From: Adiantum capillus-veneris
Lineage: Eukaryota; Streptophyta; Polypodiopsida; Polypodiales; Pteridaceae
Reading direction: 5' to 3'
DNA length: 64,000 nucleotides
NCBI GenBank assembly: GCA_014529385.2
Contig: CM043969.1
Coordinates: forward strand, 67,671,676 to 67,735,675
The notes below the pieces were generated by a model, which was not told the origin of the DNA, searched no databases, and saw only the letters and a program-made list of their open reading frames with translations. Position numbers and translations under genes: made by a program. This document shows, in pieces, positions 53,912 to 63,520 of the stretch; position 1 is the first letter of the stretch, and each line of letters begins with the position of its first letter.

Positions 53912-54298
53912 TTGTTTCAAGTCACTTTTTTTTTTCTCAGAAGTAGTGCTATGCAGATGTTGATGTCTATAGCTACCAAGGAGCATACTCCAAGTACTTG
54001 GCAAGCTTTCAAGAAAAATTTTGCCCGAAGTTATATGGTTTCTGACATCTTCCTTTGGAGTGCAACTTCTGGCAGAGTGGGGTGTCCTGAAATACTTGCC
54101 ATGGAAACCCTAGCAGATTATAACTTGAAATTTCTCGACATCTCTTAGTAGATGTCTCTTTATGAGCAAATGACCTTGGAGGTCGAGTGCAATTGCTATC
54201 TTGGGACTACCATCGCCGTCAAAGAAACATTGTTTGTCCAAGAGCTGATGGACCATGTTGTGCTCGGCTACGATCTTATGGAAGAAACCAAACCCTAA
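53912..54298 (+). pseudogene. Gag-like fragment in element B
   Basis: HTPSTWQAFKKNFARSYM, ETLADYNLKFLDIS, a stop, then MSLYEQMTLEVE and a frameshifted TIAVKETLFVQEL: the W-x-x-F-K-x-x-F and L-x-x-Y-x-x-K-F landmarks of a Ty3 capsid domain. Only about 120 residues are present; no knuckle or pol follows. Confidence 0.6.
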
Positions 54299-54547
54299 TT
54301 TTTGGTGCAGGTTTCAGGATGGAAAGTCGGTTGACTTTTCGAGCTCGACTGATGTTGAGATTGCTTTTTAAGTTTGAGGTCTGTTTGATCTTGTTTGGTG
54401 ATCTTGATTGGAATTTGTTTGAAATGGATGCTATCTGTTTTGAACCTGTTTTGGTGCCGATTTGAATTGTTTGACTCTGGTTTGATACTGGTTTCAATGA
54501 TTGGTGATTTTATTCCCGGGTGGAGAAGTGAGAAATACTGTTTTGGT

Positions 54548-54960
54548 ATTGTTTGAACCTCGGAATGATGCAGGCCGATGCCTGGGAGCGTTTTGTTGTA
54601 TGTTTGAAAACCTCGGAACGACGCAGGCCGATGCCTGGGGAGCGTTCCGTTGTATGCTAGAAAACCTCCAAACGACGCAAGCCAATGCCTGGGGAGCGTT
54701 TGGTTGTATGCTTGTAAAATAATTGTTGTTGTGACTCCCGGCCCGGACCTGGATGGTTATGCGGGAGGAGTATTAAGAAGTCTGAGCAGTGGTTACTCTC
54801 AGCACCTCCAAACGACGTAGGCTGCGGTCTGGGGGGCGTTTGGTTGTAAAAGGCCTCTATATCTCCCAGCTCGGACCTTTTTAGGTTATGCGGGAGGAGT
54901 GATGAGGAAGTCGTTGAATATCTCCCGGCCCGGACCTTGTTAGGTTATGCGGGAGGAGTG
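54548..54960 (+). repeat. Two interspersed minisatellites with hairpin-forming units
   Basis: One unit (~59 bp: ACCTCGGAACGACGCAGGCC, GATGCCTGGGGAGCGTT) occurs three times in tandem from 54548 and once near 54805. A second (CTCCCGGCCCGGACCT, then GGTTATGCGGGAGGAGT) occurs at about 54737, 54864 and 54925; its CTCCCG and CGGGAG ends are complementary. Confidence 0.9.
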
Positions 54961-55300
54961 TTCATCGGCGGCTTTATGTTTCTATGTCTTGTAACATGCA
55001 TATGTGAGCATTTGTGTTGCATTGTGATGTGCCAATTATTGAATATTCCTGATTGAATGAGATTGCCTAGGTATGTAGTTTTAGTGCATCGCCACCCGTG
55101 GATGATCAGTACGGTCTGGGTGTGATGGCTAATTTTACTACGCCGGAATATCAAGAGTCCTGATCTGGACGAAAGGAGAAGCTAACTCCTTGATATAAAG
55201 AGCAAACTGATTGTCCATCAGAATGTCCCTCGGAATTTTTTTTGAGCTAACTTGAGTTGTTTTGCAGATATGCTGTAATCGCGGACGATTACTCTCTTTC

Positions 55301-55312
55301 AAGAAGGGGAGA
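55301..55312 (+). promoter_or_regulatory. Polypurine tract of element B
   Basis: AAGAAGGGGAGA directly before the 3' LTR. Confidence 0.9.
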
Positions 55313-55985
55313 TGTAATAAACTGCCGACATGTCAAAGCCTAAAGAATGGAGTCAACTTACAGATGTGCCCGAGGAGCCTAAACTGTCACAAAGTGATGA
55401 CGTGGTTGCCCGAGAGCAGAAACCCTAACCCTAATTTTTGCCAAAAACCCTAACTGTTGAAACCCTAATTTTGGAAACCCTAACCCTATAACCTACAAAC
55501 CCTAATTTTGAAAACCTAACCCTAAAACTGCAGAAACCCTACCCCTAACCCTAAGAGCAACAGGGAGGTTTTCGAAAATTGCGCTGGCTGATGACGTGGC
55601 AAGCTGTACGGATTTCCGTGATTTACGCTGACAGCTTTTTTGCTTTTGGACCATATGCTTTTGAGCTTAAAGGCTTTTCATTGTAAACTGCTTTTGGGGC
55701 CTAGGGCCTTTAAATATGAGGTTAGGGCTCATTCTCTGGCATGCTTCCTGGAGAAGGTGCAGAGTCTGGAGTACCGGCTTGTACTTTGATGATGCAATAT
55801 AAAGAAATACCGAAAGGGGCGCCAAGGTTTGGGGCCAATACTCTCTGGGGTGGAATTTCGCCACTCCGTGTCGCGTGTCGTCTCTCTCTCTCTCTCTCTC
55901 TCGTTCAATTCAGTTGTTATTCAAGTGCTAAAAGTCTGTTTCAGTCTGTTCTTTTCTATTGGCACGTGGTGCCTGTCTTGTGACA
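55313..55985 (+). repeat. 3' LTR of element B
   Basis: 673 bp; telo-box cluster at 55418-55555 with seven or more CCCTAA units; shared motif at 55796-55839; (CT)11 at 55880-55902. Confidence 0.95.
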
Positions 55986-55990
55986 CATGG
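55986..55990. repeat. Target site duplication CATGG (right of element B)
   Basis: Identical to 53013-53017. Confidence 0.93.
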
Positions 55991-56059
55991 AATGGGTATG
56001 TTCATGTTTTTGTGTTGGAAGTGGTTTCAGGAATTTTCAGCCTCGGAGATTCTTGAAGA

Positions 56060-56288
56060 AGGTAGACGCATGACTATAGATGAAGTTGAAGCATTCAAGG
56101 AGCCACAGAAGCCTTTGTGTCGCTTTCGGCGCTGCCCAAAGAAGCAAGCATTGCAGACCTTTATGAAGTTCAAGTATCGCACGACCCACGCATCAGAGTG
56201 GGCCGACGAAGAGTCCTTTCCAGGATTCCAGACATTGTTGGCGATCTCCCTCGACGCCATACACTTTGGTACTAGTACCTCACTTTGA
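56060..56288 (+). pseudogene. Chromodomain-like C-terminus of element A
   Basis: The end of the open frame reads CRFRRCPKKQALQTFMKFKY, then RTTHASEWADEESF and GTSTSL before a stop seven bases upstream of the polypurine tract. The F-M-K-F-K-Y...W pattern with an acidic end is reminiscent of a degenerate chromodomain, as expected at the end of a chromovirus pol. Assignment tentative. Confidence 0.45.
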
Positions 56289-56299
56289 AAAGGAGGGGA
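56288..56299 (+). promoter_or_regulatory. Polypurine tract of element A
   Basis: AAAAGGAGGGGA directly before the 3' LTR. Confidence 0.9.
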
Positions 56300-57676
56300 T
56301 GTCACGTGACAGATCAAACCCTATGTGTCTGTGGACAAGCTACAGCATGACCAGGGTGCAGTTCAATCAAGTCAGTCTAGAATAGGAAATGATCTTGCAC
56401 TTTTGTGAGTTTGTTCGCAGACTGTGCATGTCTAGACACTTAGAGTAGATGCATATCCTCTGGTTGCACACAACATGATTATCAGCGTTACCATCAGAAT
56501 CCATCAGGAGCATTTTTCAATGCACAGAACCTATTTTCCCTATTTTTGACATTTTTCACTTATTATTTTTAAGTGACTTTTGTTGGAAACTGGGTAGGGC
56601 AATTTTCATAAGCAAGTACATAAAGAAACCCTAGCGCTAGCATTTCTGGCAGAAGAGGCAGCATGAGCTTCGGTTCAACAGCTTCGGTTCAACAGGCACC
56701 TTCTCAGCAGGAATCCCCCCCTCCCCCCTCCTCCCCCCCCCCCGCCCCCCCAGCAAGGCCTAGCGTTTTTGCAACACAGCAACAAGGCTAGCGTTTTGCA
56801 TCCACAAGACAACCTTGGCGTTTTTGCATGGCAGATCAACCCTGGCGACCACAAGACACAGCAGATCAGCCCTAGCGAAAGCAGATTCCCCAGCGACAGC
56901 AGATCAGCCCTAGCGTTAGCAGTTTCCTCAGCAAAGACAGATTTCGGCCCCTAGCATTTTTGGTTTGCAGATCAGCAGTACCCGTGGTGCTCTGATTTTG
57001 ATCTACGTGCTCAAAATCAAAAGTGTGTGTAGGTGGGATATCCTCACTCGCCATGGTTCAACGTTTTTGCAGATCTTCAAGACGGAATCAGCCCTAGACT
57101 CAGCGTTTTCAGTTTTCAGCAGTTAGTACCTATAGTAGAACCCCCGAACCTCGGAGATCTCACCTTCCCGCAGCAGATCCTCGCCGCGCGGTCAGATCCA
57201 GCGCAGTTTGCAGATTCAGCCCGGAAAACGCAGATTTCAGCATCTGCATTTTCAGCGTGTTGTCGTCTTGTCATCGACATCGTCACCGACATAGAGTCAG
57301 AATTCAGCAGATAAAATATTTGCAGATTTCAGCCCTTTGCGTTTTCAGATTTCAGCCCATCTCATCGTCGTCCTCATCGTCGGCAAGTCCAAGCATTGTA
57401 GAGATTTGTGCAATCAATAGAATAGACTTCTCTCGCCATCGAGAGAAGGGCCTTCGGAGGAGGGTTTGACAACTTTCCAGTGTCATATTCTTCTCTCTCT
57501 ATCTCTCAGTCTCATGCACCTTCATTCACAGTGTTCACCACTTTGTTTGCGTTTATTGCACTCTCTCACTAAAGGAACGGAAGGCTCTCCCTTTTGTAAG
57601 TAAAAGGAACCCTTGAGCACAGTTCGGAGCACTCATCTTGAGCAAAGTTCAACATTCACTTCCGCTGCACCTTACA
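56300..57676 (+). repeat. 3' LTR of element A
   Basis: 1377 bp. Compared with the 5' LTR it has several percent substitutions, a C-rich tract at 56715-56751 and an extra ~85-bp block near 56978-57062 flanked by TTTGCAGATC repeats. Confidence 0.95.
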
Positions 57677-57681
57677 GTTGA
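57677..57681. repeat. Target site duplication GTTGA (right of element A)
   Basis: Identical to 50087-50091; LINE coding sequence resumes here. Confidence 0.95.
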
Positions 57682-59012
57682 GCTTAGTCGCTTCTTCCTC
57701 CAGGAGTCTATAGCTTGCTTGGCTACAGCCAGGGAGGAGGAGAAGCGTCTCCGACGGGGCATTGTTTCCTTGCAGAGGATGCAGGAGCACCACGCAGACA
57801 GTCCGTGGTTCGAGGAGATGATGGAGTAGGCTCGACAGGAGTTGACTAGCATTGAGGAGTGGCGTCATGAGTTTGCCTTCCATCGGCAGGCATCTTAGTG
57901 GATCCAGGTGGGTGACAGTACTGGGGAGCTCTTTGAGACGGTGCCCCCCCCTGTGCGCACACTTGTGTCAGTCAGTTGAGGCGACGGGTCAGTTGCGTCA
58001 GAGTCTGAGGATATGCGTGCAGTTGCTATCAACTTCTATTGTGATTTGTTGAAAGGGCTAGGAGACCAATCTGCATAGGTGTGAGTAGGCTCTTGAGGTG
58101 TTTTGTTGTGCATCAAAAGCACTAATCAACGGGAGGAAGAGTGGCTTTTTGGCCTGGCAGTGCTCATACACCGGATTGGTCGTCAGGTGAGGACTTCATG
58201 TGGATTCCCCCAGGGTCTCCAGTACCTATCTGGGTTGTCAGGTTGGCTTGGGCTTGTCCCTTGAGCAACAGACTGCTCCCCTCCTCTTGTCCATTAGGAG
58301 GAAATTGCTTCACTGGAGTTCGACATGACTTTCTTTGGCAGGAAGAGTTGTAGTGGCCAACCAGGTGCTGTTGGCTACTATGTGGTACATCACGTCTTGC
58401 TGGATCTTCTTGAGCTCTTGTATCAGCCAGCTTGAGAGGTTGATCAGGAACTTTCTGTGATCAGGACGCGACACCCAGTGAGCCCGGGCAAAAGTGGCCT
58501 GACAGGTCTTCACCTTACCTTGTTCTCAGGGGGGCTTGGGGATCATCGACCCATCATAGCAGAGCAGAGCCCTCCTTGGGAAGTTTGTGGTCAGAGGACT
58601 GCTTCTAGGGGATGAGCCCTGGAAGGAGTTGTTGCTTCACCGGCTTCGAGCTCGAATGCCCCATGCGGGCGGCCCTTGGAGCCCTTCCATTAGGTGGATT
58701 TTCACAGAGATGCGCAGAGTTGGCTTGAGCATGAGGTTGGAGGATCGGTTTGTTGCGAGCGTGCTTAGGTCTTGGAAGCAATTGAGGAGTGGCTTGGAGC
58801 AGCATCAGGCTACTTGCACGGAGGAGTGCTTGTGTTTGGAACCCCATGTTTAGCACTCAGAGAGGCCACTTGGTTGGTAGTAGGCCTCATGTTTCTTGGG
58901 GTCCCATGGCAAGGGGTCCAGCTGCACTCTTGGCGACTGGCTTCAGTTTTGAGGATTGTCCGAGGAGGTTCAAAGCATCTAGCTACGAGGCATGAGGGGG
59001 GTGCAGAGCAAG
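57682..59012 (+). pseudogene. LINE ORF2 middle to RT tail
   Basis: From 57682 a linker (FFLQESIACLATAREEEKRL, RGIVSLQRMQEHH) typical of the region between endonuclease and RT is followed by a jump. From about 58345 the thumb region after the RT palm appears: VVVANQVLLATMWYITSCWIF, QLERLIRNFL, QGGLGIIDP, ALLGKFVVRGLLLGDEPWKE. Stops and frameshifts are frequent. The palm with its catalytic Asp residues was not recognised between 57900 and 58300, so most of it is probably deleted. Confidence 0.8.
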
Positions 59013-59289
59013 GTAGTTTCAACTCGTACAGAACTTATCCATATCGTACGGATGTTCTGTACTGATCCATAACGTACGGAGCGATCCGTACGGTGCTTTA
59101 AAAAATAAATAAATTTGTTCGACCTTTTTGCGTGGCTGAGGGTTTCTCTTCAACTAGGCCTCAATTCGTAGACGTTTGAACACTAGGTGCAAACTCCAGA
59201 GACGGTTCACTGCAGAGATCTCTCTCTCGTGTTTGTCTTGCTGCTTGCAACAGAATCATCATGCCTAAGCCATGCAACCCGTATTGGAA
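59013..59289 (+). mobile_element. Probable hAT 5' end with subterminal inverted repeats
   Basis: LINE coding stops near 59012. There follow inverted repeats GTACAGAAC/GTTCTGTAC (59026-59034, 59054-59062) and CGTACGGA/TCCGTACG (59073-59080, 59085-59092); dense short inverted repeats are usual near hAT ends. A possible first exon starts at ATG 59261 (MPKPCNPYWKEHTNVLQ). Links with the transposase exons at 61.2 kb are inferred. Confidence 0.4.
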
Positions 59290-59410
59290 GGAGCATACCA
59301 ATGTCTTGCAGATACATGCAATGATAAAAGGGTGCCAACCACACTAAATCATCTGTGGCATGTATATCTGGCATGCAATCGAGGACGTTTGCGATTTCAA
59401 GAGGGGGGTA

Positions 59411-61141
59411 TGTCACGAGGCTTTGGCAACCACTAACCTTAGTTACTGGTTTCTTTTCCTTGATTTTTATTCAGTTTTTGGGACCCTCTTTTTGAAGTCA
59501 CAGATGGTCGGACATTGTGTTGCCAGTGTGAAATGGTCGACGATCGAGAGTTTCACCCGCAGTTGGGAAGGGCATGTCCCCACGAGATGGTCGGGCCAGT
59601 TGGCACTGAAATCCGAGCAGTAAAAGGTTGGCTAGGCTCAGTTCAAAGTCATTTAGGCCCCTCGCTACACTTTATAAGTTGGTGGGTACTAGGAAATTAA
59701 ACCAAAGGGAGTCAAATGAACACATGGCAGTCAGGGAGCTGCATGCAAGCCAACACACAGTCTCTCGAAGCCTTATCCAAGAGGGGGGCGCCCAAAGTTG
59801 AGGGTGGAGGCTGATTTTTGTTGAAGCGTGCTACACAGTGTGTGTGAGTAGTGGGTGGAGGCGATCACAGCTTTAATGGAAAGCTTGCCTTCTCCCTCTC
59901 CCTTGCTCTATGTAGCACGATGATTTACTCTTGCGCATCTCTCTCCCCCCTTTGCACATATTGTAATGCCCATCTAGTTGGGCTTCTCAGATGACCATGT
60001 ATAGTTCTGGGGGTTTTATGCGCGTTTGCCAAGGCAAGAGCCTTCTGCACAGGAACAACCGGATTAGCTAATTGCTAATCCCTTACAAGTACGCACAATT
60101 CCATCGCGAAGAAATGAAAAAATGGAGAGTTTTCTCGTGTGAAAACTTGTCCAATTTACAACGGAAGTGTTCCATTGCGTGCGGGAGCGTTTGAGACACG
60201 CATAGACATGTTCGCTCCGTCCAAAATGATCCAAAACAGAAAATTACAGCCTGCTGTGTTTTTCTGCAGGTCTAGGGTTTCACACCTAAATTGCAGGACA
60301 TTGCTCGGGGAGCCTCAGGAAAGCCGTGGGATGCTTAGACAGAGCTTTGGGCACGTGACAGTGACAAAACAGGAAAGTAAAGCATGTTGAAATTGACCTG
60401 CAGCTCACTGGAAAGCTTCCAAACCGCAAGGGAAAGTGTCCTTAACGTGTACTTTTGACTTGTAGGGATTTTTGCGCAGTTATGTTGGCGAAATTGTGTC
60501 AAAAACTTGCAATTACAGCCATGGACTTGGTGAGGGTTAGATGAAAGTGTTCAGATCGTTTATTTGCCCGGGGAACCTCGGGAAAGCATTGGGTGCTTGT
60601 ACATGACAATGTAGAGAGATTTCCCGTGAGGAATCTCGTCTAACTCAAGGGGCGAGTGACCCTACAAGTGTGAGAGCTCGAGGGCTATCCACAGAAGCGA
60701 TTGGCACGCGAATCAGAGCGTAAAACAGAGAATCCAGCGTGCTGTAATTTCTCGCCAGGTTTTGTAAAGTGCTCTAAAGTGCGTGGAAAGTCTTCGTGTA
60801 CTTGGGATTTTGTTCGTGGAGACTTCTACTGTGGTTATGTTGCCAAAATCGGGTTAAAATAGGGGAATTTCATCCCGATAAAAACGGGACAACGTGCAGA
60901 AGTTTATAGATCTGCTCAAGTTTATAAGAATAAAGAAATACCGAAAGGGGCGCAAGTCTTTGGGGCCTACATGGTGTTTCTGTCTGCTTGGGAGCATTCT
61001 AGCTGCCAAGTCGTGGTTTGTTTTGAAGTGTAATTCCCAGTCACAGGTTTATTCTTGAAGTTCCTTTGTGTCGTAAAGTAAAGTTTAACGGTGTAGAGAT
61101 CGGGTGAAAGCTAAAGTCTACTGCCCTACGGGCCGGTTTCA
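59411..61141 (+). repeat. LTR C2
   Basis: TGTCACGAGG...GGTTTCA, 1731 bp, ~350 bp longer than C1 because of extra sequence around 60560-60900. Shared motif at 60925-60970. Confidence 0.78.
60925..60970 (+). promoter_or_regulatory. Shared LTR motif (copy in C2)
   Basis: AATAAAGAAATACCG, AAAGGGGCGC, TTTGGGGCC; ends 171 bp before the LTR end and includes an AATAAA polyadenylation hexamer. Confidence 0.85.
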
Positions 61142-61171
61142 TGCTCAATGAATCCTTTTGGACACATGTTT

Positions 61172-61610
61172 AGAGTTTGACAGGGGCATTGCAGCCAGTT
61201 ATGTGCTTTTACGAGTCACAGACATGGATGGCTCTACATTGGGCTTAGTCTATCATCTCTTCATGGAGATGAAGAGACACATTACAGAGTGCAAATTTGT
61301 GACACAGGACTAGTAAGTACTTGTCTTTTGAAATTGATAGTTGATTTCATTGCAAAACCTTTTGTTGTCATTTCAATTTGCGGCGTGACTCAATTCAACT
61401 TTGTTTTATTGCTGAAATTTTCAGCCGAGATGACATCTTGGCCATTGTAGAAAGGCGATGGACCTTTATGAGTCATCCCATTCATGGGATGGCTGCATTG
61501 CTTCATCCTTTCTACAAGACGCCGGAGCTTTTCCATGAGAGGAGTCTCTTGAAGCTCAAGGATGATTACATGAATATGATGCACGACATTAATGAGCAGC
61601 TGGAGATTGA
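61172..61610 (+). pseudogene. hAT transposase fragment with one intact intron
   Basis: Exon part 61172-61312 (DMDGSTLGLVYHLFMEMKRH) is followed by GTAAGT at 61313 and, after 112 bp, TTTTCAG at 61418-61424. The next exon continues in frame with RDDILAIVERRWTFMSHPIH, GMAALLHPFYKTPELF. A (D/E)RRW...PIHG/LHA..LNP phrase with preceding (G)x(V)Y is the C-terminal half of plant hAT transposases, near their dimerisation region. The 5' exons and the DNA-binding BED finger are not found and the end joins LINE sequence at about 61610, so it is a fragment. Confidence 0.65.
61313..61424 (+). other. Intron inside hAT transposase fragment
   Basis: GTAAGT donor, T-rich stretch, TTTTCAG acceptor; removal restores one reading frame across the two similarity blocks. 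Confidence 0.65.
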
Positions 61611-62937
61611 TGAACAGATGATTAGCTTCATGTGTCAGGATATTACAGAGGCTATACCAGCTGAGTGGCTCACCCTTCTAGAGGCAACAACTCCCAGATG
61701 GATAGGAGCCCTCACGCGACTGGAGGTCCTCATTGCAGTACGAGCTTGCTCAGAGTCCGTACCCCTCATGTTCTTTGAGGTTCAGGGAGAGGGGCGCTTT
61801 CACAGAGTCGCAGTAGAGGCTCCTCAGGTTGCAGAGTGTTGCTTTGAGAGGGTACGAGTTGCGGGCATCATTGGGAAGACCTGTGTCATAGATCTTGACC
61901 CAATAGATCTTCAGACATGCCATTGCCGGCTTTGGGCTTGAGAGAGCTGCCCTCTAGTACACTGGGACCTTGTAGAGTGGTTTTGGAGGGATTCCTCCTC
62001 TTCAGCCGATCACCTAGGGATCCCCTTTTTCCAGTATATAGTGCGATTGGAGCATCAGATACTGACAGCACGGAGAGAGGCTCGTCTTGCTGCAGCACCT
62101 CATTGGCAGGAGGAGGGTCTCACAGTTAAGTTCTTGTCAGGTTTTTGGGAGCGGTTGTGGGGCTGTAGGCAGTCGAGGAGAGTTACTTTGTTCGAGTGGC
62201 TAGCTGCACACAGAGCTACAACCGTTGGGAGCTGGCTAGTACACAACGGCTTCTTGACAACATGTGCAACTTGTGGCTATCCTTTGGAGAGCCAGCGTCA
62301 CTGTCTGTGGGACTGTCCCATGGCACAACAGGTTTGGCTTCCGGTTCTTCGGTTGATGCCATCTCTTTCCACAACTCGACAATACACTTGGGGTGTTGCA
62401 GCCTGGTCCACTCACATGGGTGCTCCATTTTGAGTTGGCTTCCACGAGTAGGATGATAGTGATGACCTACACTGCAGCTTGCCATAGAGCTTACCCCTGA
62501 GGAGTGGTGCAGTGAGAGAGGTGTGTTGGGAGCTCGTCTGTGGCCTGACACTCTAGTTCATTTGGCGGGCCCACTGCTTCCGCATCTTCGAGGCTCGCCC
62601 TGTCCCACTGGCAGAGACTGTTCGTGACTTTTGGTTGGAGCTGATTCACACTCTCAAGGGTTAGGTCGAGAGACTTCAAGGCAGCTCTGACAGCATGCGA
62701 AAGCGCAGAGAGCCTTTCCTGTGACTTTGGCGCCCAGGGCCTTTCCACTACCGTCCACCAATGTGACTTTTTCCTCCTCCCATCTTGTGATTTAGCCCTC
62801 ATTGTACATATTTTGTTTACTCATTGGGAGAGTCTCCCCATGCTTTTGATGTAGCCCTCTCTAGTAGAGGTGGTTTGTAGCCCCATGGGCAGTTTTATTA
62901 ACTAATAGAAGGATCTTTTTCTCGGGAAAAAAAAAAG
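61611..62937 (+). pseudogene. LINE C-terminus with zf-RVT zinc finger and poly-A
   Basis: DITEAIPAEWLTLLEA, then a long linker with a stop near 61939, then ORF 62041-62433 with TLFEWLAAHRATTVGSWLVH and the zinc finger CATCGYPLESQRHCLWDC (C-x2-C at 62263-62274, H-x4-C to 62316). This is the zf-RVT domain C-terminal to plant LINE RTs. A ~500-bp 3' UTR leads to A10 at 62927-62936. Confidence 0.85.
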
Positions 62938-63416
62938 ATAATCCTTGACTGTCTATGTGTGGTGATCCCATGAGCACCTCTCTTTGTAGTCTGATCCTCG
63001 TCTCTCTACACTCCTCATCATACCAGCTGTTCTGGGGTATGCTCCCAGATCGTCTCCGTGTAGGCTGACTGTGGGGATATGTCTCCGATGCTGCACCATG
63101 AAGGGTCTCTGTCAGTATATATAAGTGAGCTCATCTAATGACCGCCCTGTTTGCTGAGTACATAGGTGTCTTGTGTATACAGAGTCCTTCTCCCTTGTGA
63201 AGGTATACCGAGTGTGTGTGGAGATCTCTCCTAAAGGAGCTTACTGAATTGAAACGTGGAGTGAAAGACAAGATAGCATGATCAACTGCTACTCCAACGG
63301 GTCTGGGGCCCACCATGAAATCATGAGAAGATGGAATGAGACCTGGCTGGGCCATGATATAATCCACTGTACTAGCACCATGTCGATGTGGAAAGCAAGT
63401 AAAACCTCCCGCTGCC

Positions 63417-63418
<2 letters not shown>
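62938..63418. other. No recognisable gene
   Basis: DNA after the LINE poly-A; no coding motif seen. Confidence 0.4.
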
Positions 63419-63419
<1 letters not shown>

Positions 63420-63486
<67 letters not shown>

Positions 63487-63520
63487 TTACCCCCCCCGCG
63501 CCCCCCCCCCCCCCCCCCCC
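63420..63520. repeat. (GA)n followed by C-rich homopolymer
   Basis: About 32 GA units (63420-63484), ATGTTA, then mostly C from 63490 to 63520. Long ORFs across it are repeat artefacts. Confidence 0.97.

Larger units (their letters stand above)
53018..55985 (+). mobile_element. Small LTR element B nested in A
   Basis: 2968 bp with LTRs at both ends, primer site, polypurine tract and target duplication. The 1.8-kb interior carries only a gag-like fragment and minisatellites, so B is non-autonomous. Confidence 0.93.
50092..57676 (+). mobile_element. LTR element A: complete ends, no pol enzymes
   Basis: 7585 bp including element B; without B about 4.6 kb. LTRs of 1272 and 1377 bp, tRNA-Met primer site, polypurine tract and target duplication are all present. 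The interior encodes only a gag-like N-terminus (51826-52662) and a short chromodomain-like C-terminus just before the polypurine tract (about 56060-56288). Protease, RT, RNase H and integrase core are absent, so it is non-autonomous and would need enzymes from a relative. Confidence 0.93.
59290..61141 (+). mobile_element. Ty3 3' end with LTR C2
   Basis: 59290-59398 matches the 3' internal end of the chromovirus (GCATGCAATCGAGGACGTTT), then the polypurine tract AAGAGGGGGGTA and LTR 59411-61141, the same family as C1. The internal region is cut at ~59290, so this is a truncated 3' end. No target duplication was found. Confidence 0.75.
49178..62937 (+). mobile_element. LINE, 5'-truncated, interrupted by nested insertions
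   Basis: Pieces 49178-50091, 57677-59012 and about 61610-62937 are consecutive parts of one plus-strand LINE: apurinic-type endonuclease, second half of the RT region, then zf-RVT and poly-A. The first gap is element A with a 5-bp target duplication. The second gap is hAT DNA with a Ty3 3' end inside. The RT palm is not found, so part of it is deleted or lies in sequence I could not align. The LINE ends in A10 at 62927-62936. Confidence 0.85.

Noticed and set aside
47797-61141. C1 and C2 as the two LTRs of one 13-kb element
   Set aside because: Both are preceded by the same 3' internal end and polypurine tract, so both are 3' LTRs; C1 is followed by LINE sequence with no primer-binding site.
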